This document shows positions 1-9,922 of a DNA stretch of 64,000 bases, in pieces. The notes beneath the pieces were generated by a model. That model saw only the letters and a list, made by a program, of their open reading frames with translations, searched no databases and was not told where the DNA came from. A program made the translations under genes and the position numbers. This DNA comes from Ectobacillus ponti (GTDB taxonomy: Bacteria > Bacillota > Bacilli > Bacillales > Bacillaceae_G): positions 62,001-126,000 of the forward strand of contig NZ_JANCLT010000006.1 of the NCBI RefSeq assembly GCF_024294785.1. The letters are read 5' to 3'. Numbering within the stretch: the stretch's first letter is position 1; every line of letters begins with the position of its first letter.

Positions 1-1527
1 ATTGCGGAAGCGAATATGATTAAAAGGCTCGATCATCCTTCCTTGCCCCGCATTGTTGACATTATTGATAACGGGGACGTCATCTTTGTCATCATGGACT
101 ATATTGAAGGAGAACCGCTCAGCAAGATTTTGGATGAGTATGGGGCGCAGCCGCAGGACTTGGTCATTGAATGGGCCAAGCAGCTGTGTGAGGTGCTGGA
201 ATATCTACACACCTGCAATCCGCCCATTATCTACCGGGATATGAAGCCGGCGAACATCATGCTGAGGCCTGATGGAAATCTGAAGCTGATCGACTTTGGC
301 ATTGCCAGGGAATATAAGGAGCAGAACCTGGCTGATACAGTGAGCCTTGGCACAAAGGGATATGCAGCCCCTGAGCAGTTTGGCGGGAAAGGGCAGACAG
401 ACCCAAGGACGGATGTGTATTGTCTTGGTGTGACCCTGTATCACTTGGTGACAGGGCAAAACCCATGTGAGCCGCCATATGAGCTCTATCCAATCCGCCA
501 GTGGAACCCGCAGCTGTCCGGGGGCCTGGAAAGGATTATACAAAAGTGTACGCAGCTGAACCCGGAGGACCGCTATCAGTCCTGTGCCGAGCTTTTGTAC
601 GCACTGCAGCATTATGAAGAAGTGGATGACCTGTACCGGGAGAAGCAAAAAGCAAAGCTGCGCAATGTTTCCCTTGTGGCGGGAGCAGCCCTGCTGTCCT
701 TGTTCGTCGGAATCACCGGCCAGGCGATGCAGACACGGACAAATAATGCTGATTATGACCGAAGCCTGCAAATGGCTGAGAAATCTGCCGAATATGCGGA
801 CAAGGTTCAATTTTACTCCCAGGCCATCGACATTAAGCCGGAAGAGAAGAAAGCCTATATGGGTCTTCTTCATACCTTTAAAAATGATGCGGCTTATACG
901 GTGGAGGAAGAGGAGCAGTTCAAGAAAAAAATAAACCCCCATCTGGTTGAGATTCGCCAGAGTCCGGATTATGCCGACCTTGCCTTTGAAATTGGAAAGA
1001 CGTATTGGTATTACTATGATTACGGCAAAACAAAGCAGAATGATAATCAGCTGACAAGAATGCAAAGTGCCGTTCAATGGTTTCAGGATGCGGTGAAATA
1101 CGGCTCAGCCAAGAAGGACTATTATAAGATTGCGGCAATCTACAGCAACATCGGGATGTTCAACCGCGATATTACCCTGCATGTGGAAGAAGCATCTGAC
1201 AAGGGGAAATATAAGCCGTATTGGAATGACATGAGGAAGCTGATCCAGCTGATTAATGAAACGCCTGACGAAAGCGAGATTGTGAAGCTGGAGCTGTACA
1301 AGCTGGCTGCCCATTCCATTGAGGCATATGCCCGCAAGCTGAAGCTGGACGGCATATCCGAGAGTGACATCAGGTCTGTTGCTGCTTCCATTCAGAAAAG
1401 CACAAGTGACATGACGGCCACAACTGAGAAAACAGAAGCCATCCGGAATGAAATCCTTCAGCGCTTTGATACAACGGAGAAGGCCATTGATCATGCATTT
1501 AAGAGCTCACAGGGGGGATCAGAATGA
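1..1527 (+). CDS. Membrane Ser/Thr protein kinase with C-terminal extracellular helical domain (5' partial)
   Basis: This is a Hanks-type Ser/Thr kinase whose start lies upstream of the window, because the reading frame is open from base 1. The glycine loop and catalytic lysine are therefore not visible. The catalytic loop YRDMKPAN (Asp at 238-240), DFG (292-300) and an AAPEQF activation/P+1 segment near 364-378 are intact, so the enzyme should be active. A single membrane span follows at about 676-735. The remaining 260 or so residues are charged and helical, look TPR-like, and would lie outside the cell. The gene overlaps the next by ATGA, which implies an operon and translational coupling with the T-x-V-L repeat protein, a likely substrate by inference. 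The kinase assignment is certain; the ligand and targets are not known. Confidence 0.93.
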   Translation: MAEANMIKRLDHPSLPRIVDIIDNGDVIFVIMDYIEGEPLSKILDEYGAQPQDLVIEWAKQLCEVLEYLHTCNPPIIYRDMKPANIMLRPDGNLKLIDFGIAREYKEQNLADTVSLGTKGYAAPEQFGGKGQTDPRTDVYCLGVTLYHLVTGQNPCEPPYELYPIRQWNPQLSGGLERIIQKCTQLNPEDRYQSCAELLYALQHYEEVDDLYREKQKAKLRNVSLVAGAALLSLFVGITGQAMQTRTNNADYDRSLQMAEKSAEYADKVQFYSQAIDIKPEEKKAYMGLLHTFKNDAAYTVEEEEQFKKKINPHLVEIRQSPDYADLAFEIGKTYWYYYDYGKTKQNDNQLTRMQSAVQWFQDAVKYGSAKKDYYKIAAIYSNIGMFNRDITLHVEEASDKGKYKPYWNDMRKLIQLINETPDESEIVKLELYKLAAHSIEAYARKLKLDGISESDIRSVAASIQKSTSDMTATTEKTEAIRNEILQRFDTTEKAIDHAFKSSQGGSE

Positions 1528-2192
1528 GTGCGACAACTTGGCTGGTAGTCTCTGTGGCAGGGTACGCCCTTGCCGGCATCCTGTTCGCAGCCGCTGTGTT
1601 CATGTTCTTTAAAATGAATATATGGGCCGTGATTGGAGATGTAACCGGCAGAACAGCGGCGAAGCAAATTCAGCAAATTCGCGAGCTGAACCAAAGGACA
1701 GGGGAAAAACGCCACCGGCCTGATGTATTCAATGTAGAACGGGGGCCTCTGACAACACCTGTCTCCCGGACCATCCGCACGGCCTTCGGCGCTTCCAAAA
1801 GGCTGAAGGGCAAAACAGAGGAAACGCCTCCGCCGGTCATGATGAACCGGGTGCAGGCGGAGCGGGAGATCCATGTCCCGCAGAGCCATTTTGCAGAGCC
1901 TGACACAACTGTACTTTCTGAGGAAACAGCAGTATTGCCTGAAGAAACAACAGTACTGTTTGAAGATACTGCTGTGCTTGCCGAAGAAACAACTGTGTTG
2001 ACAGAAGAGCCGCAGAGCGGCACATCCGCCGCTGTATCAGACTATGGAACAGAAGTACTGCTGCAGGACGAGGGAACAACTGTTTTAGGCGCCACCAGCG
2101 AGCTGAGTCCTGAACCTGAGGGCGAACCGCAAGCCGTGGCATTTAAGATAGTTAAAAATATTAAGATTGTACACACAAGTGAGGTGATTTGA
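1524..2192 (+). CDS. Single-span membrane protein with tandem T-x-V-L heptads
   Basis: This 222-residue protein belongs to no family I can name. It has one N-terminal membrane span (about residues 5-30) and a basic, probably cytoplasmic, middle region. Five consecutive seven-residue units follow, of the form (D/E)T(T/A)VLxE, and two more T-x-V-L motifs lie near the C-terminus. Regularly spaced Thr residues in an acidic setting next to a Ser/Thr kinase gene suggest a multisite phosphorylation target or FHA-docking tail, which is inference. It starts inside the kinase stop codon (ATGA) and is followed 47 bp later by the giant surface protein gene, so all are probably co-transcribed. Confidence 0.8.
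   Translation: MSATTWLVVSVAGYALAGILFAAAVFMFFKMNIWAVIGDVTGRTAAKQIQQIRELNQRTGEKRHRPDVFNVERGPLTTPVSRTIRTAFGASKRLKGKTEETPPPVMMNRVQAEREIHVPQSHFAEPDTTVLSEETAVLPEETTVLFEDTAVLAEETTVLTEEPQSGTSAAVSDYGTEVLLQDEGTTVLGATSELSPEPEGEPQAVAFKIVKNIKIVHTSEVI
1902..2006 (+). repeat. Five tandem 21-bp coding repeats (T-x-V-L heptads)
   Basis: Five in-frame 21-bp units start at 1902, 1923, 1944, 1965 and 1986. Each encodes a heptad of the type DTTVLSE or ETAVLPE. The nucleotide sequences have diverged at synonymous positions while the Thr-x-Val-Leu core is kept, which points to selection on the peptide rather than a recent slip. Confidence 0.85.
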
Positions 2193-2239
2193 GAAACAAG
2201 AAAGCTGTCGCGGGAATGACATATTAGGGAGAGGGAGAA

Positions 2240-5200
2240 ATGGCGAGAAGAAGGTTTAAGATTACGAGAATGCTGGCAGTCATCCTGGCAGTCATGCTTG
2301 CTGTGTATAATGTGCCTGCAGGAGCGATCCTGACGGCCTTTGCCCAGACTGACAAGAACCCGGGGGTCTTTACACTGCAGCTTGTTGATGGGGAAGCCCC
2401 GGTTGCCAACCAGGCCGTTGCTGTATTTGACGGCGAGCAGGAAATTGGCATACATACAACAGATGAAAACGGGGTTGCGGCATTTTCAGAGCTGACGAAT
2501 GCGAGCTTGGGTGCTGATAAGAAATTCCGGTTTGCAACGGGAACGGACACATTTGAAATTTCCTTGGAGGAGCAGACAACAGCCCATTACATCTATGATG
2601 TGGGAACAAAGACAGTGACGCGCGGCGCAGACCAGGTCATGTATCAGGTTTCCTTGGCTGCGGCGCCAGAGCATGGACAAGTGAAGCTGAATGGCACTCC
2701 TTATACGAAGGCGGTTCAGGTGAAGGCCGGGAGCGATGTGAAGCTGGAGGCTGTGTCTGATGAAAACTACGAGATTCAATCTGTCACCATCAATGGAGAA
2801 GCAAAGGAGATTAAGAATGCCAGCTATAAGGCTGCTCTCTCCGGCATCTCCAAGGACACTGTCATTGATGTGAAATTCGTCCTGAAGAGCTATACCATTA
2901 CCTTTGAAAGCAATGGAAATGGGGATATCAAGGACGAGAATGGCCAAATCATCCAATCTGTGGCGGGCAAGGTCGATGTGGAAGTGCAAGACGGCAAAGA
3001 ATCAGCTTTTACCGCCATTCCCAATCAGGGATATCTTGTAAAGGAAATCTTGGTGGATGGAAAGGCGGTTGGACTGGGAACGGAAGCTGGGAAGGTTGAT
3101 TCTGACGGCTATCGCTACTCTTTCGGAAAAGTAGATAAGAATCACAGCGTTCAAGTTACCTTTGACTTGAAGACATATAAGGTTACAGTTGACAGCGGTA
3201 TAAAGAATGGCAGTGTTTCAGTTAGCCCATCAACTGTGGCACACGGCGGCCAGACAACCGTGACGATGCGTCCGGAGGATTTGTCTTATCAGGTAGCCGA
3301 GCTGCTGATTAACAACACGCCTGTCCCGATGGACGAGAAATTTGTAGACCACGAGGATAACAGCACAACATACACCATTTCAAATGTGACCAGCGACATT
3401 TCTGTAACTGCTGTATTTGAGAAGGTGCAAGATTTAAAGAATGCCTGGGATACATATGTATCCATCAATCCAACCTCCGGGGAATATTTAGATTCATTTA
3501 AAAAGGGCAAGGACCAGGCACTCCTGTACTCCAAGAATGCACAAGTCACCATTGCACCACAAGATCCGTATAACTATGTAAGCCTGTCTTACCTGGATTT
3601 AGGTCCAATTGACCTTATCCTGAACTGGAAGCAGAGCCACACAATCTCTTCGTCCACGTCCATTGAGCAGTTGTTTGTCAAGGAAAGAAAGGGCGTGAAA
3701 CGAGATATAGGCCGAGTGGATTTTGGCGGAAAGATGCTGCTTGTATTTGATAAAAAAGCGCCTCATATTAACAAGCCTGAGGTGAAGAGTGATGAGCAAG
3801 CAGAGGTCGATGGCTCAATCTGGCACAGCGGCAAGGTAAACGTATCCTTCACTGTGGAAAATGAAGAGGAGACATTCGAAGGCATCACATTTGCCTCCGG
3901 CATTGATAAGGTCTACTACACCAAAGGGAACTACTCCCAAGGGACAGTGGGTGCAGAAATCGCCCCTGTCGAAGGCCGTTATTCCTTCACCACAGATGAT
4001 GAGGACTACAAGGGTGTGTACAGCATATGGGCTGTAGACAAAGCCGGAAATATGTCCGATGTCCAGACGGTGGATATCAACATTGACAAAACACTTCCTG
4101 TCCTTGCGGATGGCAAGGCAGTGGAGTTTCAGCAAAGGAATGATAGCGCATTTGCTGAAGCATTGCACTTTCTGTCCTTCGGCACCTTCTTTAAAAAAGA
4201 AATTACTGTTAAGGTAAAGGCGAAGAAGGATGGCTCCGGCATCAAAGAAATCTCTTTGCATCCAAGCAACAGCAAGATTACAGTGAAACCGGACGGGGAA
4301 ATTCGCTCCGTGGGCAATGGCACTGCTGAAGAAGCAACATTTACAGTGCAGGCAGAGGAGGTCACTGGATCCTTTACTGCTGAAATTATGGATCGTGTCG
4401 GCAATAAGAAGGAGTATCTCATTACAAAGGACAACTCCAATATTGCTGCTGATAACAGCGGAGTCATCCTGTTTGAGGAAAATGAGCCTTCTGTCAGCAT
4501 ACAAGTGGATCAGCCGGAAGGTGTACACGAGCACAATAGTGTCTACAGCGGCGACGTGACTTACAAGATTGCAGCCGGCGACGAGGACTCTGGTCTTCAT
4601 GCGGTGGCGATTACAATCAATGGAAAAGAATACAAGACTGATGAATACGCGCAGCTTGCTGAGAAGAAGACGGCAGCAGCCTTTGAAATCCAAACAAAGG
4701 ATTGGAAGCCTGATGAGAAAGGCGCCTACCGCATTGTAGTGGCTGCAGTTGATAATGCCGGCAACACAAAGCAAAAGGAGCTTATATCCTACGTAGACAA
4801 AACAGGTCCAATCATCTCCGGATTCCGTTTCTCTGTTTATGACGAAGTAAGCAGGAAGTATGAGGATTTAAAAGACGAGGCCCAACCGCACGACATGGTC
4901 GAGCCCGCAACATACGGCTTCTATTTCAAGCAGCCAACAAAGGTGACCGTGCAAGCGGAAGACCTTGCACCTGCGAATGAGCATGCAAGCGGTGTTCAGT
5001 CCATGGTCATCTATCTTCGCGGCAATACCGGGACATATCAAGCGGTCAAGCAAGATGGATCCCTCCAGGAAGTGAGTGAAGCGGATCTTGGAAGCATTAC
5101 GCCTGTCAATGCGGCAGACAGCAAGTTTACCTTTAGTATTCCTGAGGTGTTTAAAGGACAGATCATTGCCAAGGCAATAGACTATGTACAAAACACAGGT

Positions 5201-8200
5201 GCTCCGCAAGAACCGGATGCAGCCGTTCTTGAAAATAAGCAAAAGCACGAGGAAGAGAAGCACATTGCCCTGGAAAGGCCTGCTGCCGTCTTCAAGGATG
5301 CTGACGGCAAGGACTTGTACGCAGATGATGTGAATGTGCAGCTTACTGTCACAGACACATACTCAGGCTTGAAGCAGGTGGAATGGTTTGTCGAAGGAGA
5401 CAATGACAAAGCAAACAACCAAAGCGGTAAAGTCATGGTGAACAACAATAAGCAGTATGAAGCAGGAAGCGAATCTGAGGGCTGGAGCCAAACGAAGACA
5501 GATAGCAACCTTGTCCATGAAATGAAGAAAACCCTTGTTGTAAAAAACAACAGCAATAGAATTCGGGTGCGGGCTGTTATCACCGACCGGGCCGGAAACG
5601 TATCAGCGGAAACGCAGGAGTTCAGCATTGACAAAACAGTGCCGGAAATTCAAGTAACCTATGATAATGACAGACCAGATGCTGACCACAAGGACTTCTA
5701 TAAAAAAGGCCGGACTGCGACCATCAAGGTAATGGAGCGCAACTTTAATCCAAAAGCTGTGCAGCATACCATTACAAACACGGCCGGCGCCATTCCGGAG
5801 CTGAGCAGCTGGGAAACAGCTGTGGATGAAGAGAACCCTGACCGGACCATCCATACGGCAACAATTCATTATGCGGCAGATGGCGACTATACGTTTGACA
5901 TCGCTTATAAGGATGCCGCCGGAAATGCTGCTGCACCGTTTCAGCAGCAGAAGTTCACGCTGGATCAAACAAAGCCGGAGCTGCAGGTTTCCTATGACAA
6001 TAATAACGCGGCAAACGGCAACTACTATAATGCCAACCGGACTGCCACCCTCATCATTAAAGAGCATAACTTTGACCCAAGCCGTGTGCGGGTGACAGGC
6101 TCTGCAACGAATAACGGGAAGCCGTTGGAATTCCCGCAGACAAGTGAGTGGATGACGAATGGCGATACGCATACTGCTACAATTGTGTACCAGGGAGATG
6201 CCAAGTACAGCTTTGACATCGACTTCAGAGATAAAGCAGGCAATGATGCGGACGATTACAAGGCTGAAGAGTTTTATGTGGACAAAACAGTCCCGGTTCT
6301 TGCAGATGGATCCAAAGCGGTAACCTTCACCCAAGAAAATGGCGGCACCATTGCCAAGATCTTGAACCTGCTTACGTTTGGAACCTTCTTCAATAAACAG
6401 ATCACGGTACAGGTGAAAGCCCAGGACCTGGCTACAGGCGTAGAGAAGATTGAACTGCGTACGAGTGATGGCAAGGTAATCCCACAGGTGAAGCCGAATA
6501 CTTGGAAGCAAAATGGCTTAACAGGTGAAGTGGAGTTCACTGTCGACGCGGACCGATTTGAAGGAACGTTCACTGCGGAGGTTACAGACCTGGCCCATAA
6601 TACAGAGGGGTACCTCATCACACACTTGAACTCCAACATGGCTTCGGAGAAATCGGCAGCCATCATGTTTGAGAAGGAAAAGCCTTCTGTGAATATCGAG
6701 GTCATTCCGCATGAGGGCGTCCAATACAGCGGAAACAAGGAGTACAACGGCGATGTCACATATAAGGTAAAGGCAGTGGACCCTGATTCCGGTGTGAATA
6801 CTGTTGAGATCAATGTGAATGGAAAAGTATACACACATCATTACTCAGATGGAGCTGAGAAGCAAACGGCTCCGGATGTTCCAGGGATAAGCACAGACAA
6901 TGGAGACATTGCCATCAATGATGACGGCTCTTTTGTAGTGGCCGTTAAGACAATTGATAACGCGGGCAATGAAACAGAGCAACACATCACAACCTACCGG
7001 GACAAGACAAAGCCGAGAATTACCGATGTTTCCTTCTTCAATCGCAACAGCAAAGGGGGATACGATCGAGTCGGCGAGCCTGCCAGTTTGCAGAGCACAG
7101 TGGAGTTGACAGGCTACGGCTTCTATTTCGAGGAGCCAACCCGGGTGACGATAAAGGCAGTGGACGGTAAGCTTCCGAAGGATCATGCCAGCGGCGTTCA
7201 ATCCATCACGGCTTATCTGCAAGATTATGAAAATGGCAAGTATTACGCTGTCCTGAAAGGCGGCGGCCTGCAGGAAATTCAAGAGTCTGCCATTGGAAAG
7301 ATCACCCCTGTTGCGGCAACAGAAGAAATCACCTTCAACGTTCCGGCAGCATTCAAAGGGCAAATCTTCACCAAAGCGACAGACCGCGTTTACAACACGA
7401 GTGCTTTCCAAACACCGGACGGCACGATTGTTGAAAATGCCGAGAAGCATGCTGATGAAGGAGATCATATTCAGCTGGAGAAGGCAGTCACATCTTACAA
7501 GGATAACAACGGCATGGACTTGTATGCTGGCAATGTGGATGTGAAGCTGACAGTGACGGACACGTACTCCGGCATCGGCCAAATAGAGTGGTCCGTGGAA
7601 GCCCCGTATGACACGGCAAACAATCAACGCGGAACGGTTGTTCTGAATAATGACAAGTCATATGCAGCCGGCAGCAGCACGGAAGGCTGGACACAGACAA
7701 GAACGGAAAAGAATCTTGTCTATGAAATGACGAAGGTTCTGAACGTCAAGAACAACAGCAACAGCATTACGGTTAACGTGAAGATGACGGACCGGGCCGG
7801 CAACACATCTGAAAAGAAGCTGAGCTTCAGCATTGATAAGACAGCGCCGGAGATTAAGGTCACGTATGATAACAACAGAGCGGATGCCCAAAATGCAGAG
7901 TTCTATAAGGAAAACCGTACAGCAACCATTATTATTACCGAGCGCAACTTCCGGGCAGAGGATGCGAAGCATCTTATCACCAATACGGATGGCAAAATCC
8001 CGGCTCTGTCAGGCTGGAGAACAACAGCCAATCCGGCTGATCCTGATGAGACCACGCATACGGCGACCATCCTGTATGAGGCGGATGGGGATTACACGTT
8101 TGATATCGCATACAAGGATAATGCCGGCAATGCGGCTGCACCGTTTGCCCAGCAGAAGTTTACCATTGACAAGACGAAGCCGCAGGTGAAGGTTTCCTAC

Positions 8201-9571
8201 AGCAACAGCGCCGCGGCGAACGGCAACTATTATAAGGCTGCGAGAACAGCAACCATCTCCATGACGGAGCACAATTTCAATCCAAGCCGCATCAAGATCA
8301 CAGGCTCCGCAAGTGATAAGGGCGCTGCCATCAGCTTCCCCCAGGCAAGCGGATGGACTGCAAATGGGGATGTGCACACAGCTACCGTTACGTATCAGGC
8401 GGATGGCAAATACAGCTTTGACATCGACTTCACCGATATGGCGGGCAATGTCATGGATGACTATAAGACAGAGGAGTTTTATGTCGACAAGACGGCTCCG
8501 GCCCTTGCCATTACAGGCGTACAGGACAAATCGGCCAACAACGGCGATGTCGTGCCGGTCGTAACGTATTCGGATACGAACTTTAACAAAAATGCCGCGG
8601 CGATTACTTTAACCGGCGCCAATCGGGAGAAGGTGGAGCTGGATGGCAGCTATGCGGATGTGCCGAATGGGCAAGCATTTACTTTCCGTAACTTCAAGAA
8701 GGAAAAAGAAGTGGATGATATCTACACCTTGACAGCAAGATTGACAGACCTTGCCGGAAATGAAACAAAGCAAACCATTGCCTTCTCGGTAAACCGCTTT
8801 GGTTCCGTCTATGTGTTCGATAATTCCCTGCAGAACATCGATGGCAAGTACGTGAAAAACGAGAGAGATATTACACTGACAGAAACAAACGTCGACAGCT
8901 TGAAGGAAGGCTCCATCCGGGTCAAAATGACGAAGAATGGCACGCCTTCCGACCTGAAGGAGGGGGCAGATTATACTGTCGCCAAGTCGGGCGGCAACGG
9001 AAAATGGAGCCAGTACCAGTATACAGTGAAGAAAACACTGTTTGCCGGCGATGGCCGGTACACAGTGGCGCTCTACTCAGAGGATGCTGCCGGCAATGTG
9101 AATGAAAATATCGATGAGACAAAGAGAGCTGAAATCTCCTTCGGCATCGATAAAACGGCGCCTGTGATTGTACCGATTGATTTGGAAAACGGCCAGCAGT
9201 ACGCAGTGGACCGGAAAACGGCCAGCGTGTCCATAAAAGACAACTTGGTGCTGCAAAATGCTTCCATCTACTTGAATGACGAGAAGGTAACGTATAAGGC
9301 AAGCGGCGAAAGCTATACCTTCGAAATTCCGGGAAGCAACCAAAAGCAGGATGTCACGATCAAGGCGGTGGATGCGGCCGGGAATGAGCTGGTTGCGAAG
9401 GTGGATGGCTTCCTGGTTACAACAAATGTATTTGCACGTTGGTACAATAACACAGCCTTGTTTGTCGGATCTTTAATTGGGATCGGCACAATGGCCATGG
9501 CCATTGCCGGATACTTCATCCTTTCCCGAAATAAAAGAGCAGTCCGCGAAGAAGAAACGATTGGAGGCTAA
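2240..9571 (+). CDS. Giant Ig-like repeat surface protein, membrane anchored
   Basis: The product has 2443 residues. A basic N-terminus and hydrophobic stretch ending near AFAQ (residue 36) form a signal peptide or anchor. A short B-type (SpaA/Cna-like) domain comes next, then three bacterial-repeat modules (about residues 130-395), and then a long array of Ig-like modules, many opening with the linker DKTxP. A 2.2-kb block (4084-6280) is followed by a diverged tandem copy (6281-8485). The C-terminus has a membrane span (about residues 2403-2425) and a short charged tail. No LPXTG sorting motif is present, so it is anchored by the membrane. The start is supported by an AGGGAGAGGG ribosome site. 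It probably forms a long stalk or adhesin linked to the upstream kinase; the function is inferred. Confidence 0.9.
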   Translation: MARRRFKITRMLAVILAVMLAVYNVPAGAILTAFAQTDKNPGVFTLQLVDGEAPVANQAVAVFDGEQEIGIHTTDENGVAAFSELTNASLGADKKFRFATGTDTFEISLEEQTTAHYIYDVGTKTVTRGADQVMYQVSLAAAPEHGQVKLNGTPYTKAVQVKAGSDVKLEAVSDENYEIQSVTINGEAKEIKNASYKAALSGISKDTVIDVKFVLKSYTITFESNGNGDIKDENGQIIQSVAGKVDVEVQDGKESAFTAIPNQGYLVKEILVDGKAVGLGTEAGKVDSDGYRYSFGKVDKNHSVQVTFDLKTYKVTVDSGIKNGSVSVSPSTVAHGGQTTVTMRPEDLSYQVAELLINNTPVPMDEKFVDHEDNSTTYTISNVTSDISVTAVFEKVQDLKNAWDTYVSINPTSGEYLDSFKKGKDQALLYSKNAQVTIAPQDPYNYVSLSYLDLGPIDLILNWKQSHTISSSTSIEQLFVKERKGVKRDIGRVDFGGKMLLVFDKKAPHINKPEVKSDEQAEVDGSIWHSGKVNVSFTVENEEETFEGITFASGIDKVYYTKGNYSQGTVGAEIAPVEGRYSFTTDDEDYKGVYSIWAVDKAGNMSDVQTVDINIDKTLPVLADGKAVEFQQRNDSAFAEALHFLSFGTFFKKEITVKVKAKKDGSGIKEISLHPSNSKITVKPDGEIRSVGNGTAEEATFTVQAEEVTGSFTAEIMDRVGNKKEYLITKDNSNIAADNSGVILFEENEPSVSIQVDQPEGVHEHNSVYSGDVTYKIAAGDEDSGLHAVAITINGKEYKTDEYAQLAEKKTAAAFEIQTKDWKPDEKGAYRIVVAAVDNAGNTKQKELISYVDKTGPIISGFRFSVYDEVSRKYEDLKDEAQPHDMVEPATYGFYFKQPTKVTVQAEDLAPANEHASGVQSMVIYLRGNTGTYQAVKQDGSLQEVSEADLGSITPVNAADSKFTFSIPEVFKGQIIAKAIDYVQNTGAPQEPDAAVLENKQKHEEEKHIALERPAAVFKDADGKDLYADDVNVQLTVTDTYSGLKQVEWFVEGDNDKANNQSGKVMVNNNKQYEAGSESEGWSQTKTDSNLVHEMKKTLVVKNNSNRIRVRAVITDRAGNVSAETQEFSIDKTVPEIQVTYDNDRPDADHKDFYKKGRTATIKVMERNFNPKAVQHTITNTAGAIPELSSWETAVDEENPDRTIHTATIHYAADGDYTFDIAYKDAAGNAAAPFQQQKFTLDQTKPELQVSYDNNNAANGNYYNANRTATLIIKEHNFDPSRVRVTGSATNNGKPLEFPQTSEWMTNGDTHTATIVYQGDAKYSFDIDFRDKAGNDADDYKAEEFYVDKTVPVLADGSKAVTFTQENGGTIAKILNLLTFGTFFNKQITVQVKAQDLATGVEKIELRTSDGKVIPQVKPNTWKQNGLTGEVEFTVDADRFEGTFTAEVTDLAHNTEGYLITHLNSNMASEKSAAIMFEKEKPSVNIEVIPHEGVQYSGNKEYNGDVTYKVKAVDPDSGVNTVEINVNGKVYTHHYSDGAEKQTAPDVPGISTDNGDIAINDDGSFVVAVKTIDNAGNETEQHITTYRDKTKPRITDVSFFNRNSKGGYDRVGEPASLQSTVELTGYGFYFEEPTRVTIKAVDGKLPKDHASGVQSITAYLQDYENGKYYAVLKGGGLQEIQESAIGKITPVAATEEITFNVPAAFKGQIFTKATDRVYNTSAFQTPDGTIVENAEKHADEGDHIQLEKAVTSYKDNNGMDLYAGNVDVKLTVTDTYSGIGQIEWSVEAPYDTANNQRGTVVLNNDKSYAAGSSTEGWTQTRTEKNLVYEMTKVLNVKNNSNSITVNVKMTDRAGNTSEKKLSFSIDKTAPEIKVTYDNNRADAQNAEFYKENRTATIIITERNFRAEDAKHLITNTDGKIPALSGWRTTANPADPDETTHTATILYEADGDYTFDIAYKDNAGNAAAPFAQQKFTIDKTKPQVKVSYSNSAAANGNYYKAARTATISMTEHNFNPSRIKITGSASDKGAAISFPQASGWTANGDVHTATVTYQADGKYSFDIDFTDMAGNVMDDYKTEEFYVDKTAPALAITGVQDKSANNGDVVPVVTYSDTNFNKNAAAITLTGANREKVELDGSYADVPNGQAFTFRNFKKEKEVDDIYTLTARLTDLAGNETKQTIAFSVNRFGSVYVFDNSLQNIDGKYVKNERDITLTETNVDSLKEGSIRVKMTKNGTPSDLKEGADYTVAKSGGNGKWSQYQYTVKKTLFAGDGRYTVALYSEDAAGNVNENIDETKRAEISFGIDKTAPVIVPIDLENGQQYAVDRKTASVSIKDNLVLQNASIYLNDEKVTYKASGESYTFEIPGSNQKQDVTIKAVDAAGNELVAKVDGFLVTTNVFARWYNNTALFVGSLIGIGTMAMAIAGYFILSRNKRAVREEETIGG
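4084..8485 (+). repeat. Diverged tandem duplication of about 2.2 kb inside the giant gene
   Basis: The segment 4084-6280, beginning with codons for DKTLPVLADG, is followed by a similar segment 6281-8485 beginning DKTVPVLADG. Matching landmarks occur in the same order in both halves, for example FGTFFKK/FGTFFNK, the YGFYF block, and NNSNR/NNSNS. A third, shorter restart (DKTAPALAIT) follows at 8486. The copies differ at many positions, so the duplication is old or under diversifying selection. Confidence 0.85.
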
Positions 9572-9578
9572 TACAACA

Positions 9579-9833
9579 ATGTTTGGAGAAGCAACACTCG
9601 TCGCAGTACTTGCAGCCTCTTCTTTGGCTGTAAGCGTAATTACACTGATTCTTGTCCTTGTGCTGTGGCGCAGGGTAAAGGTACAGACAGAAAAAGCAGC
9701 CTCTTTGCAGGCTGGCGCGTTACAAGCAGCAAGCGCCTCTGCAGGGTCGGGAGTTGTGTTTTGCCGAAGCTGCGGCACACAGTACGACTCGGCGGCAACA
9801 GCTTGCCCGGACTGTAAAACAGCAAGAGCTTAA
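9579..9833 (+). CDS. Small membrane protein with C-terminal zinc ribbon
   Basis: The product has 84 residues: one membrane span (about residues 5-30), a basic stop-transfer segment, an Ala-rich linker and a C-terminal CxxC-x10-CxxC zinc-ribbon motif (CRSC, CPDC). By the positive-inside rule the ribbon is cytoplasmic. I chose the ATG at 9579 because it follows the giant gene's stop by 7 bp and has a GGAGG at 9563-9567; a longer reading frame would run back into the giant gene. It is the last gene of the operon and could link the surface protein to cytoplasmic partners, which is inference. Confidence 0.8.
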   Translation: MFGEATLVAVLAASSLAVSVITLILVLVLWRRVKVQTEKAASLQAGALQAASASAGSGVVFCRSCGTQYDSAATACPDCKTARA

Positions 9834-9850
9834 CCAGTGGAAAACTGAAG

Positions 9851-9880
9851 CTCCCCGTCTCTCGGCAGACGGGGAGTTTC
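9851..9880 (+). terminator. Terminator of the kinase/surface-protein operon
   Basis: A perfect 10-bp stem (CTCCCCGTCT/AGACGGGGAG, loop CTCGGC) followed by TTTCTTG lies 17 bp after the zinc-ribbon gene. It may also serve the converging transpeptidase gene. Confidence 0.85.
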
Positions 9881-9922
9881 TTGTTATTATCTGTTTTTGT
9901 GGGCAGCGTCCATGCTTAGAAG

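Noticed and set aside
3815-4774. Long minus-strand open frames within the giant gene (also 5603-6511 and 6845-7627)
   Set aside because: They run antisense to a gene with clear protein-level repeats, lack ribosome sites, and are rich in Cys/His/Leu as expected of shadow frames.
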